Below are positions 37,851-51,227 of a stretch of 64,000 nucleotides of DNA, piece by piece (position 1 is the first letter of the stretch; each line of letters starts with the position of its first letter). The position numbers and the translations under genes were made by a program. Origin of the DNA: Chrysomallon squamiferum (lineage: Eukaryota > Mollusca > Gastropoda > Neomphalida > Peltospiridae); assembly GCA_012295275.1 (NCBI GenBank), contig CM022670.1:5104264-5168263 (forward strand). The letters are read 5' to 3'. The notes below the pieces were generated by a model. It ran no database searches and was not told where the DNA came from. It saw only the letters and a list, made by a program, of their open reading frames with translations.

Positions 37851-38029
37851 GAAAATCAGTAAATATATGACTCATTTTACTTATTAATTTCGCTGAATTT
37901 TCCGAGTCAGTGATTCTTTTAAAACAGCTAAAATAACTTCCTTTTTTGAATTCTTAGGCTTTGACTTCTTTATTTTTTTATAACTGTACATATGTGGGTT
38001 TGTATTTGCATTTATGTATATTTGTGAGT

Positions 38030-38255
38030 ATATATATATATGTATGTATGTATGCATGCGTGTATGTATTTATGTATGTATGTACGTATGTCTCTGTATG
38101 TATGTATGTATGTATGTATGTATGTATGCATGCATGCGTGTATGTATTTATGTATGTATGTATGTATGTCTCTGTATGTCTGTATGTATGTATGTATGTA
38201 TGTATGTATGCATGTATGCATGTATGTTTGTATATATATATATCTAAGTATTTAT
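38030..38255. repeat. (TATG)n array with 78-bp internal period
   Basis: A tatgtatg array in which catgcgtgtatgtatttatg recurs at 38055 and 38133, followed each time by a tgtctctgtatg word. So a 78-bp higher-order unit has been duplicated. Frames on both strands (MYVCMYVC, IHTYIHTY) are artefacts. Confidence 0.9.
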
Positions 38256-38398
38256 ATGTATATAATACATCTATATATAGCTCTCTCGAGCATGCACATA
38301 AAATAAGACAGTCGCTCTACTTAACATTATATATTTAACTTTAACCTTGACTTAACTACTGTTCATTTAAGCTTAATATTTTTTAAAGTCATTTCGGT

Positions 38399-38436
38399 GC
38401 GTGTGTGTGTGTGTGTGTTTGTGTGTGTGTATGTAT

Positions 38437-38472
<36 letters not shown>
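38399..38472. repeat. (GT)n microsatellite
   Basis: GT array with one tatgtatac interruption at about 38430-38438. Confidence 0.95.
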
Positions 38473-38476
<4 letters not shown>

Positions 38477-38973
38477 GATTAAAAAACATACTGTTTATTA
38501 AAAACACAGGTCACATCTATCTGGAGAGAGGAGGTAAAAGAAAGTCACTAATTGCTGCTATAACAAACACCACGGCTAGGAATAAGTACCGTAGTGTCAA
38601 CACAAGCAAAACGCCCCACCACAAGACTTTTTTTTCTTTTTTTTCGTTTTCCTCTCGGTTGTGTTGTGTTGTGTAGCGCTTGTATTGACCCGGCCACCCT
38701 CGAGTTACGGCTATTTTCATATTGCTGGGTTCAGTAAGAAAAAAACATTATGAGTCACCAGTGATAAGCAGTTTTGAAGCGCCCGGTCACATCAAATACT
38801 CGTTTGTATGTCACACACACCTGACAGAGTACACGCAAACAAGTCGCTGGAATTAAAGGCGTATTATTCAGCAACGGGAAAGTTCTGTCACACTGGCACT
38901 AAGATGCCTGGCGTACACAGGAACTGGAAAGAAAGGTGTTCTGAAAATAATAAATACTGAGTCACTCATTATC

Positions 38974-38980
<7 letters not shown>

Positions 38981-39020
<40 letters not shown>
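38981..39020. repeat. (CT)20 microsatellite
   Basis: A pure CT run of 40 bp followed by a further pyrimidine-rich stretch to about 39072. Confidence 0.95.
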
Positions 39021-39026
<6 letters not shown>

Positions 39027-39092
39027 GCCTCAATCTCTCTTCCTCCTTTCTTATCGTCTTTACACCTCTGTCAAGTGACGAGTACCAGGAAA

Positions 39093-39239
39093 ATGTGTAC
39101 AGCGAAAAGTACGGAGCCTGTCGGCAGGAAGCTATCGAAATCTGAAGAGCTCTACAATCTTATTTTCTGTCACACGTGTCAGTCAGCATTCGAGCTGGAG
39201 GCCTTCTCGAAAATTTACACCGCCTCAAACACGAGGTGA
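39093..39239 (+). CDS. candidate short ORF or exon with CxxC motif, unrecognised
   Basis: An ATG at 39093 opens 48 codons to TGA at 39237, immediately followed in frame by a second stop (TAG). The product starts MCTAKSTEPVGRKLSKSEEL, then contains a CHTC motif (residues 31-34), and ends SKIYTASNTR. Residue use is soluble-protein-like rather than repeat-driven. The frame stays open upstream through the CT tract, and that pyrimidine stretch ending ..ctctgtcaag (39075) or ..accag (39088) could serve as a splice acceptor. So it could be a terminal coding exon. There is no family match that I know and no upstream exon was found. Chance is a real alternative. Confidence 0.22.
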   Translation: MCTAKSTEPVGRKLSKSEELYNLIFCHTCQSAFELEAFSKIYTASNTR

Positions 39240-40150
39240 TAGATTTACAATTACTGATACACGACAAAGTGATTCGGTGTTTTAGCTGAAGGGAACATAT
39301 TCCGAATATTCCTACAACACCTCACTATGTTAGAAGATGTTCTGTGTCTTAATCAATGGTTTGTTAACTTGGGTAATAGGCTGAGCTTCGTCGATGACCT
39401 GTCAGAGATAACAGGGGTTGGATGTATTTTCTTTGCTGGTGATTTGTCACTGACGTACTTTCAGCAGCACTTTTAATATGACACATTTGCCACCTGCAAT
39501 AATCATTCACGTTAATTAGGTAATTCATTATGTTTCAGATAATTTTTTTTGTTTCTTTTCTTTTCTTCTTTTAAACGAGTGATAAACGTTTTGTAACAGA
39601 ACATTTGCAGCTTTTTAGCAAATATATGAATGAATAAATGAATAAATAAATAAATAACAATTAAAAAAATATAAAATAATAAATGCATACACACACAGAC
39701 ACACATATAAGCACTTACGTTCATACATCTATCCATATATGCACACAAACTGGTAAAAATGTACACACATATATGTACACAAATACACAAGCATCATTAT
39801 GAAGATGAGTAAAATGTCAAAACCTTAGCTACATTAAAATTATTATACTATTAACTCCAAAAATTAAGTATCATGCTATAAAAAAAAAAAAAAGAAGCAA
39901 ACAACATAAATGTTTTTGAGGGAAAAAATTAAACAAAGAAAAAGTAGAGAAAACTGGCAGGGAATAGGCAAGAATGGGAAAAGAGTCTTGTAAATGACTC
40001 CAACGACGACAGAAGTTTTAACAAGTGAACTACAGTCACTGACATGATGGATCTCTGTAATTTAGAGTTCAAATATCAAACATTAATAATTTCAAAATGT
40101 AATTGAGCACTTAACAGTAAGACAATAAATTAAATTAAGAGTTTGATGAT
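39240..40150. other. non-coding DNA
   Basis: 39,240-39,500 is unique. 39,540-39,790 has T-rich, AAAT and CA/TA words that explain the minus frame at 39512-39790. Nothing gene-like was found. Confidence 0.5.
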
Positions 40151-40151
<1 letters not shown>

Positions 40152-40182
<31 letters not shown>

Positions 40183-40192
40183 CCCTGGCCAT
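40152..40192. repeat. poly-T tract, about 41 nt
   Basis: A pure T run followed by ccctggcc. It could be an antisense poly-A tail of a retroposon, but no body was recognised to its right. Confidence 0.93.
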
Positions 40193-40502
40193 GTGTTAAG
40201 TGTCACACAAATCAGTAACACTACAGATATAATAAATACTGTAAAGTAATTCATATTTCCCTTCATTATTAGTGGACTGCATTTCGAAGTCGTTTATTTC
40301 ATTATTATGCATCCCTCTGTTCATCCGTCCATCCATTTGTCTGTTAGTCTCTCTCTATCCGCCAGCTTATCTATCTGTTGTCTGATATTATTATTATTAG
40401 TGTCCAGTACCCATAGTAGTACCTCTGTTTGAATAAGGTAATGACATGATGACTAAAATAAGGAATTAGCGAAACAATGATCAAAGATCTGTTACAAAGC
40501 CA

Positions 40503-40826
40503 TCACAAATTTAAAAAAAAAAATAAAAAAAAAATAAAAAAAAATACATATATATTTCTTATGATCGTATACAACAAAAAGATTTTCCATAACAGATTAT
40601 GAAGCAGATGTGTAAGAACATCATTTTCTGTCAACAACGACGTCATACACGTCTCACCGAGCGCCAGGCACCTTTTTTTCCACGCTTTGTACGAATCACG
40701 TATGTTGTGCGTATGACCAGGATAAGACATTCTATTCCACGACGTTATGAGATGTCACGTTTAATTACGATTTGTAAGCCAGCTATATTGTCTGTCTGTG
40801 TAAGTTCTGTGTACAAATGGGTTTAG
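40503..40826. other. unrecognised opposed open frames in GC-richer patch
   Basis: Minus frame 40503-40730 (starts MSYPGHTHNIRDSYKAWKK, ends in an A-tract-derived FFFLF tail) and plus frame 40599-40826 overlap. Both have balanced composition over about 45 codons. Neither has a motif or splice context that I can name. Confidence 0.12.
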
Positions 40827-40829
40827 AGT

Positions 40830-41225
40830 CTTTTCTTTTTTATTTCCTCGTATGAAAAAGGGGGATTCCCAGGCCACATGATTTGATCTTCTGTTATATG
40901 TTCGTTACGTCAGTAAATTCTCCCTGAATAAAAAAAACAACTGAAGACAAAATCGTTACAATGGACTTCATTACGGAATCACCGCCCATTTTAACCAAAT
41001 TTACATCATACATTATTCTTCCGTACGCTGATTCACTGATGATGATGATAATAATAATCATCATAACAACAACAACAACAACAACAATAATAACAGTAAT
41101 AACTAACGATATGTGTAAAGGTAAAATCCATTTGTAATGACGGACTTCTCAGAATTCCTGATTATCTTATCCAAGCTTTCACTTTCTATTACGTGCTTAT
41201 GCATGAATAATTTCTCCTCAATATC
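40830..41225. other. AT-rich non-coding DNA
   Basis: Contains a CAA-rich tract at 41065-41100. Otherwise unique. Confidence 0.55.
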
Positions 41226-41229
41226 AATA

Positions 41230-41231
41230 TC

Positions 41232-41290
<59 letters not shown>
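41230..41290. repeat. (AAT)n microsatellite
   Basis: About 19 AAT units, read as poly-I on the minus strand. Confidence 0.96.
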
Positions 41291-41291
<1 letters not shown>

Positions 41292-41915
41292 CAACTAACT
41301 GTTGAATTTTTAATAAATCAAAGCGTTCTATATTTTTCATTTTTTTTACTTTGACTCGCCATCTTATCTAAGTTTAATCTTCTGCTAAGCGCCAAGTTGT
41401 GTTCTTCCACTGCGCGCTAAAACATGAAAGAATTCTCCTGAACGAAAACAACAACAAAAAAACAGCAACCTAACGGTACATACTACGATCAAAGCGGTTA
41501 CTATGCAAAAATCCCTGGTCATCTTATCCATGCCTTTGACCTTCTTTTATGCTGTAATCTGACCTCAGTGCTTTCGACGACTTACTGAAATACTGGGTGT
41601 GGCTCGCCAGCTGCGAAAGGACATAATTTGAAAAGAATGCTTTTCGAGTGCTTCTAAATGATATGTGAAAGGTTTTATTTTACCGTGTTTACCCGGGGCC
41701 TAACCTTTCGTACCGAGTCGCGATTCTTCGCGAATGGTTCTTACTCTGTGCTGTGTACAAACACACTTATACGTGTGTATCTTTGAAAACAGGCACTTGA
41801 TACTGCAGTGTTTGCGTTTTGATAAATGGCCACTCGGTTTCCTGTTTGTTTTGTTCCTTGACGTGTGATTGTGTGTGTGTCATAGTTAACAGATGGTGAT
41901 TTGAGTGAGAAATTA
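41291..41915. other. unique DNA, moderately CpG-rich in the middle
   Basis: 41,380-41,760 is less AT-rich (accgagtcgcgattcttcgcg near 41712). No open frame, RNA or repeat family was recognised. Confidence 0.4.
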
Positions 41916-41942
41916 TTATTATTATTATTATCATTTGACAGT

Positions 41943-41943
<1 letters not shown>

Positions 41944-42018
<75 letters not shown>
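41944..42018. repeat. (ATCT)n microsatellite
   Basis: A pure ATCT array of about 75 bp, giving the YLSIYLS frame. Confidence 0.97.
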
Positions 42019-42054
42019 ATATTTGCATCATGTCTTAAGTATTTTTGTTGCTTT

Positions 42055-42305
42055 ATACATATAATACTTACATATATGGATAGATATATTATATCTTCAC
42101 ATGTATACATACACACACACACACGCATGCATATACATACAAATATACATAATACACATACATGTACACATACATATAATACATAAACATATAGATGCAC
42201 ATACACATATAAATATATACATACATACATACATATATACAACTATATACATATGTACGTACGTCAGTACATACACACATACATTCACACATACGTACGT
42301 ACCAC
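42055..42305. repeat. CA/CATA/TA mixed array
   Basis: About 250 bp of acacac, atacat and atatac words. Both strands are open (MYTYTHTHA, YVYICMCM). Confidence 0.9.
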
Positions 42306-42309
42306 TAGG

Positions 42310-42895
42310 CTTCTGTTTGTCAGTGTCTGTTTATATGTTTGACTGTTTTCTTTCTGTCTCTCTGACTTTCTGTATATAAAATCTCAACCTATTTTTTGTC
42401 CAGAGGTGATCAAAAAATGCACAATAGCTTCTAACAGATTACTGTATCCGGTTCACAGTCATCTCCAAACTGTATGACGGATATTTCAAACCAACGCTTT
42501 GTACCTGTTTGATCTATGACATTTAAAAACTTACTGTGAAAAAGGGCTGCTTGTTTTGTTTACAAATACAGTAATAAAAATGACTGGGTTAATTCAGCCT
42601 GTTGAATGTTGATAGATATTTTGTTTGTTTAAAGCTAAATAGACGAATCAAAAAATTAAAATTAAAATAATAAAACTGGTAATTTCACTCAAACGGAGAA
42701 GGCCCTGACTATTTTCTGAAATGACTGGAACAAAATTACTTTTCGAGCGATGTCAAATTTAATGTGGCACTTCCTATTTTTTCTTTTTTTTTTTTTTTTT
42801 TTTTTGGTGGATTTTGAAAGTTTGGTTTAAAGAGTACATTATGTTTTTACCGTTATTTGCGTTATTAAAAATCTGTTATGTTTAAAAACTGGTGG
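42310..42895. other. AT-rich non-coding DNA
   Basis: Unique sequence with a T tract at 42785-42805. Confidence 0.55.
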
Positions 42896-42908
42896 AATGT
42901 CAAAGATT

Positions 42909-42995
42909 TAAAAATAAAATAAAATAGAATAAAATAAAATAAATGAAAATAAAATAAAATAAATGAAAATAAAATAAAATAAAATAAAAAAAATT
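42909..42995. repeat. (AAAAT)n pentanucleotide repeat
   Basis: aataaaat/aaatg units with a longer internal period (aataaaataaatgaaaat occurs twice, near 42934 and 42953). Confidence 0.88.
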
Positions 42996-43249
42996 TAAAC
43001 AATAAAAATAAGTTTACCAGTACTTACAGAAATAAAAATTGAACTTACTTACTTGGATTAAAAATATACTGCTCTCTTCAATTTTTAAAATTATTTTTAT
43101 TGCGGCGAATGTTTGCTGATAATAAAGTATCAAAATAATATTCAGCAGTATAAGACATCAAGTCTTAGAAAGAAAATAGGAAAAAAAAAACTTTTTTTTT
43201 AAAAAATAGTTTTGGTGTTCGCTGGTTTCTTTGTTTGTTTGCTTATTTT

Positions 43250-43253
43250 TTTT

Positions 43254-43313
<60 letters not shown>

Positions 43314-43322
43314 TTTTTTTTT
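43250..43322. repeat. (ATT)n microsatellite with T tracts
   Basis: TTTA then about 17 ATT units (43262-43312), then T. Confidence 0.95.
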
Positions 43323-43518
43323 AGCTTCACTTTGCTTTATATTACTTTAATTATTTCATGCAAACTAAATCTCTCATTCCGACTAACGTTGGTTTTCTAG
43401 GAATCGCTATGTCAGTAGACACAAAACAGATCTCAGTTACGGAGAGTGAATTCATTTCGTATAAATAAAATTCTTCTTTTTCCAACGTACTGACATTACA
43501 GTCTACTAACAAATAATT

Positions 43519-45600
<2,082 letters not shown>

Positions 45601-45624
45601 ATTTTCTCTCAGTGTGTTCTGTTT

Positions 45625-45842
45625 CTCTGTCTGTCTATCTGTACATCCGTTTTTCTATTCATCTATCTTTTATCTGTTTATATATCTATCTATCTATTTA
45701 ACTATATCAATTTTTTTGTCTGTATATCTCTCTATCTATCTGTCTAACTCTGTATCTATCTATTTAATCTATCTTTATATATATATATATCGATCTCTAT
45801 ATCTATTTATCTATCTGTTCATCTATCTGTCTATCTCTTCCT
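45625..45842. repeat. degenerate CTAT/CTGT array
   Basis: Interrupted ctatctat and ctgtctgt words with a short TA run at 45776-45791. The plus frame at 45467-45865 is a translation of it. Confidence 0.9.
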
Positions 45843-46099
45843 CCTTAAGAAAAGTTCATCCTTGATACCTCGAGGTGTCATACTAAATGACTGGAAGAGA
45901 GTTTTCACTTACAAACAACAATACCAGTTTTCAAATAAAAGTAATGGTTAAAATAAAGGTACAAAACTACATTGTCACTAAAACTGGGCACTGTCATAAC
46001 TTTATTTTCTCAGCTGCTGTGATTTATTCTTAGAAAAAAAACATGAATTAAACAAATTTTTCATTTCTTTCGTTCGCCGTATGACAGACATACTACGAC

Positions 46100-46265
46100 A
46101 ATGATGATGACGACTATAACGATAGTGATAGTCATGATTATGGTAATGAATAATAATAATAATAATCACAACAACAACAATAACAACAGTAATAATAATA
46201 ATTACAATATTATTATTATTATTATTATTATGACGATGCTGTTTATGTTAATGATGTTGTTGACG
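46100..46265. repeat. GAT, AAT, CAA and ATT compound trinucleotide region
   Basis: gatgatgac, aataataat (46147-46165), caacaacaa (46167-46186) and ATT (46208-46231). It yields the poly-N frame. Confidence 0.88.
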
Positions 46266-46269
46266 AGTA

Positions 46270-46850
46270 TGAAGATGAAACGACAGCAGATGACTCACAC
46301 TTGCATCTAAAACATCATTAAAGATAGCCTCTGTTTCGTTCGCCTTGCAGTGACTCATCCGAACCCATCAGTTTTTACAAACTCATGTCCGCTACTGTTT
46401 TATTAGTCTCTCCTTCCTCCCCCGTGTTCACACAGCATACCTTCAGCGTCTGGTTGTTTACGTGTTAAACACCGTATAATGGTGTTACGCCATTTTATTT
46501 CATTGATAAACAAACAAACTCGCTGTTGTCGTAATGTACGTAGGTTTTGCCAGTGACGCACTGTTTCCTCGGTCCTGCCTCGTCTAGCCTGCTTAACGCG
46601 TGTGTGCGATTGTACACTTCTTAGATGATTCTGAATTTTTCAAAAGAAAACGAATTAACCGTCAAATTAGTTACCGTGACTGAGACCAGCTCACATTACG
46701 GGGAGGTCAGAAATTTCTGGTCATTTCTTCTTCTACGCAAGAAACTTGAAGTTGTGTGTAAATACAAATTTCTTTACGACGGCTTTTCAATAACATATCT
46801 GTAGGCAAGTGACGACAGAGCGTCCATTGTAATGTAGTCGGTCGCACTAC
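46270..46850. other. unique, moderately GC-richer DNA
   Basis: No long frame and no recognised element. It could hold regulatory sequence, but there is no positive evidence. Confidence 0.4.
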
Positions 46851-46857
46851 ACGGAAA

Positions 46858-46885
46858 AACAACAACAACAACAACAACAACAACA
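46858..46885. repeat. (CAA)n microsatellite
   Basis: About nine CAA units, 45 bp upstream of the minisatellite. Confidence 0.95.
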
Positions 46886-46930
46886 TAAGTAACGAAATGT
46901 CAACAGACCGACGGGTATTATTATGGGCTT

Positions 46931-47219
46931 AACGTATCAAAACGAAAATGACTACAATAAAACGTATCAAAACGAAAATAACTACGATAACGCGTATCAA
47001 AAGGAAAATTACTACGATAACACGTAACAAAACGAAAATAACTACGATAACACGTATCAAAACGAAAATGACTACGATAACACGTATCAAAACGAAAATA
47101 ACTACGATAACACGTATCAAAACGAAAATTACTACGATAACACGTAACAAAACGAAAATGACTACAATAACACGTATCAAAACGAAAATTACTACGATAA
47201 CACGTATCAAAAACGTAAA
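46931..47219. repeat. 30-bp minisatellite, nine full units, 120-bp higher-order period
   Basis: Nine 30-bp units plus a 19-nt partial, each built on cacgtatcaaaacgaaaa then a variable base, ttactacgataa-like end. Variants are ordered: unit ends a, t, aac-type, then g in units 2-5 and a, t, aac-type, then t in units 6-9. This shows four-unit (120-bp) block duplication. Because 30 is a multiple of 3, both strands are open (TTITRIKTKI and RVIVVIFVLI ten-residue repeats), giving the 167-codon plus frame at 46948-47451. No evidence of translation is seen. Confidence 0.95.
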
Positions 47220-48740
47220 CAGTAGGATTGTTTTAAAATGTCCAATTTTTTATGAAAAGTATTCAGAGAAAAGAGTCAAACAGACACAAATGAAGATGTA
47301 CAATAATTATGCCTCGGAAGTATTTGATTACAGTATGCTATGCTTTCTTAAAGTGCGCACATGCAACTGTGTGTGTGTGTGGGTGTGCGTGCGTGTGTCC
47401 ATCTTTTTTATAATTTTTTCTGTTTGTTTTCGAACTGAATACTTAATCTAATAAGATTTTTTGTTTTAAATTGATTTACCCAAAACCAACCTAAATCTAA
47501 TTTTCATTATGACTACAATTATTATTAATTCATTTTAAAACGTATATTTTAGCATTTCTAACAATTTTTAATGTAATTTTTATTTCAGAATGCTTCTTAA
47601 ATTATGATATTTTGTTAACAATTTAAAAAAAAAAAAAAAAGAAGTCTTTATCGAGATGTCATAAATAGCAATGATAAGTAAGTTTATAATCCGTTGCATT
47701 TTAATCTCAGTGCTGGAAATAGTACGTATCCTAGCAACCATTCAGTCACGCGTGTCACAAATTGGATTAACAGGTTTTCACAGTACACTTTATTCTTTCA
47801 TTGCATAAATCCCATGCAAGTTTAATGAATAAATTTAAAATTTTCAAGTGGTTCTTGCTTAGTGAAAGCCACTTTTCTGGTACCATTTGAACAAACGAAA
47901 AAAGTGGAGTTAGGTTTTGCATTGAAGAATATTTTAAATATTTTTTTTCATTGTTACAACATGCTTTGTCATATTACTCAATATGAAGGTATTTGGTGAA
48001 CGTGCTTTTGTATAGTTACAAGATGTGTGAATGTGAGTCTGTAGGCTCTGTACGTAGGAATGAAATGTTCTGATTAGTCTGCACGGAGACAATATTGTGG
48101 AACGCAGTGGCACAGAAAGCCGAATTCCACTACGCCGCTGAACAGACTCGAACGTACGGCGCCCGTTCGCCATCACTCAAGGTGAAGATACGACCATGCC
48201 ACGAAGAAAACTATGTAGCGTATGAATGTGTGTATGTAGTTCGTACACGTGTGTTTATTCATAAATGTACGTGCATCTGTGTTTATGTACATATTTAGGT
48301 AAGTGTGCATGTACGAATGTACATATGTATGTTTGTACTAAGACAAACATGCAGACATGACATATATAGTATGTTTTTAAAATGTGTCAATAAATTAAAG
48401 TGTAAAAATGGACGCAGCTGTATTTAAAAGAAATTTAATTAAAAAAACAAGAAAACAAAATCAAAAACATTCGAAACAGTGCACTGTGATAACCGTTGTT
48501 TAACTAACAAAATCTGTTTAAGAATGGCGACCCTAAATTGTATTCCACTGTCACACCTAAACGACACTTCTGCATTTAAAAGATACTCCAAGCTTAAAGG
48601 CCTGAAAAAGAAAGCACAGAGTTTATTTATACCTTTTTAATTTATTTTGTGGTAATAAATAAATAAATAAATTAAAAATTACCAAAGAAAAATGATTCTG
48701 GTTCTCAGCATATATATATATAATTATAGCACAAAATAAT
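47220..48740. other. AT-rich non-coding DNA with a small GC-richer spot
   Basis: GT words at 47370-47398, poly-A at 47623-47640. At 48,080-48,190 a CpG-rich spot contains a minus-strand ATGATGGCG start (48176) opening an 80-codon frame (MMANGRRTFESVQRRSG), which soon degenerates into HTHIHTS-like sequence. A first exon is possible but weak. Confidence 0.35.
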
Positions 48741-48750
48741 GAAACAGAAG

Positions 48751-48788
<38 letters not shown>
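48751..48788. repeat. poly-A tract, 38 nt
   Basis: An uninterrupted A run and the longest poly-A in the window. The adjacent sequence shows no recognisable retroposon. Confidence 0.95.
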
Positions 48789-48789
<1 letters not shown>

Positions 48790-48790
<1 letters not shown>

Positions 48791-50750
48791 AAGTATAAAG
48801 AAAACGAAAAATAAAATGTTAATCCCCCTTGACCCAATAATCAGAGCGACTTTATTTTTTTTAATTTTTTTAATTCTCGTCCACTCCCACGTACAAGTTG
48901 TAATCTTGTAAATAGGCCATCCCACAGACAGTACATTCTTCTTGGTAAGTAGATAAACAGTCGGCGCGGAACAGGTATGTAAAATTATGACCTTCAGGTA
49001 TAAACGCTCCCTCTACTTGTTATACCTGAAAAGGAAAATAACACTAGAAATTCACTGCAATCCCTTGCAGTAAAAATCTCGATCAGTGTTAGCGAGAATT
49101 ATGTTAAATAAACAGGTATAACTACCTCGCATGTTTTGATAGTGATAAAGAGTACATTTTTCACGGAGTGGCATGTATTAATTATTATGCGTAATGTTGG
49201 AAAGAGTCACTGGATGAAGGGAATATTGATGAATCAGTGTATGAATTAATTAATGAACGAATGAATAGTTCATGGATAAATAAGCGATAAAAGAATGGAT
49301 GAATGAATTAATGAATTAATCAATGAGTAGATGAAGAAATGAATGTATTGGCATACTGGTTGGAACAGGAAGGATGTAATGCAACAGGCTGAAGAAAAGA
49401 GAGAAGAGAGAAATAATTTAGTCTTACAATTATCTTAATAATTATAATTAATTATAATATCATTTGCAGGTAAGAGCAACATTTTTCATCGAGGGTATTG
49501 CACGGAAATTATAACCATTTAAAACCCGAGTTTCTGAGACGAATCTCGTTTTATAATTTGTCACGTATTCTTTCTCCTTGCCGGAGACTGTTATTTTCAA
49601 TAATATTTAAAAAAAATTCTCTCGCAGTTTGATGCAGCAACATGTCTGTTGTATCTCTGAAACTTAACAAATTTTATTTTAATTTATACAAGAGAAAAAA
49701 ATGAAAGATTACTAAAGAAAGAGTGAAACAAAAAGAACTGTAAAAAGAAAATGAATAGAAGTTAATTCTAACCTAATTAGAACAAGTTCACGACCCGTAT
49801 GGTCGTATCCATTAACATATTTAATAAAACAAATGTAATTTTATTTAATACATTTATTTATTTTGTATAGAAGGTTTTCCTGGATATGATTGAAAATTTT
49901 TTTTCAAAATTGATTATATTCAAATTGTCCCCATCACACAGGGAAATATTGGCTTATTGATGATCAGTGTAAAGTTTATTTATTTTGTTGACTTAGTTTA
50001 TTTGATTCATCTGCATTACAAATACAGAGCGATATTTAATTTATTTTTTGGATTACAGTTCTAAATTCCCAAAACATGTTTATCACTCGAACACTGAAGT
50101 CAAGTACAAAATTTTAAATAAGAAAAAAAAATATTACTAAAGAATAAAACGAAAACAAAAGAGGTTAGAAAAAACATAAAAGAAATTGAATGACGAAGTG
50201 TAAAAAAAAAACAAACAGAAACTTAAAAAAAAAAAAACATTAAAAAAAATCCGAGGTTAGAAGAAATAATTGAAAACCAAGCCATTGAGGTGACATTTTT
50301 ATTAATTTAAGAACCAAATTATAATCTACTGGGCTCGTAAACTGCAAACTAACTGATATTATTATGTGTGGTTCAAGTCGAGTACACTGGGCTTACAAAA
50401 CACTACTCGTGCTAAATCCATAATTATACAAGCGTTCTGGATGTTCATTCTATTATTACTGTTGCTGTTGTTGCTGTTGTTGACACCGTTGTTGCATTAT
50501 AAATACTACATTAATTTTATAATCTTCATCAGTGTTACTGTTTTTGTTCTTTTTCTTCCCATTCTTCTTCTTTTATTATTTTTGTTTCAAATAATTTTGT
50601 TGCTGTAATTATTTGTCTTCTTATTACGTTTATTTTATTTTATTTAATAATGTTCTTATGCAGTTGCATCAAACATATTACGAATCACCGTAACCTGCAG
50701 TAATACTCTTCTATTAGTATTCGTTTATAATCATATTTTCCAATTCATCT
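48790..50750. other. AT-rich non-coding DNA
   Basis: 49,190-49,340 is rich in gaatgaat/aattaatg words. 50,120-50,260 is A-rich. No gene, tRNA or transposon was recognised. Confidence 0.55.
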
Positions 50751-50754
50751 ATAC

Positions 50755-50841
50755 TGTATAATCGGGTTTCCTCTCATTAAAGAGGCCATTAAAAACGTGT
50801 TAAGTGCGTCATTGAATAAAACATTTCTTACTTTCTTTCCT
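50755..50841 (+). mobile_element. SINE 3' fragment, gtgcgtc-type tail
   Basis: cgggtttcctctcatta (50763-50779) followed by aacgtgttaagtgcgtcatt (50794-50813) and gaataaaacatttcttactt (50814-50833) with a cttt-type end is the conserved 3' end of the molluscan SINE (consensus-like order: gggtttcctctc, tgtgttgagtgcgtcgtt, aaataaaacattt). The 5' body is absent or beyond recognition, so this is a truncated or decayed copy. Its tail type differs from the copies at 18.5 and 35.4 kb. Confidence 0.72.
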
Positions 50842-51187
50842 CTATCGTAACTTGCTGGTTAAGCAACTGGTATTAGAAACTGTACGTTATGCGTTCGCGA
50901 CTAAGTAGTGGAATCTGCTGCAGCTAATTGAAGACGTAAGATTGCACGTTTGTTAGAACTAATCCTCTAATACACCAACAGTGACTTGATTCGTTTGCCC
51001 TAGGCGTATATGCTTGAGCCTTCAGTGACTCTAAGTACGTTTCAAATGACTGATTAATTGAAATCTAGCACACGCCAAAGTGATGAGAAAAACAACAACA
51101 TAGATAGATGTGAAAGTAGAAGTAAAAACAGTTTGTGATATCATTAAAACTGTTTTATCTTTCTCTTTATCTCAAAAGCAGCTACGA

Positions 51188-51216
51188 TTTTTTTTATTTT
51201 TTTTTTTTTTTTTTTT
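51188..51216. repeat. poly-T tract
   Basis: T-rich run with a single A. Confidence 0.8.
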
Positions 51217-51227
51217 ATATAACACAG

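Noticed and set aside
40152-40192. 41-nt poly-T as an antisense retroposon tail
   Set aside because: No SINE, LINE or processed-gene body is recognisable beside it, and homopolymers are common throughout this window.
46948-47451. 167-codon plus frame with ten-residue repeats
   Set aside because: It is an automatic consequence of a 30-bp minisatellite. The minus strand is equally open, and the C-terminal part has no recognisable features.
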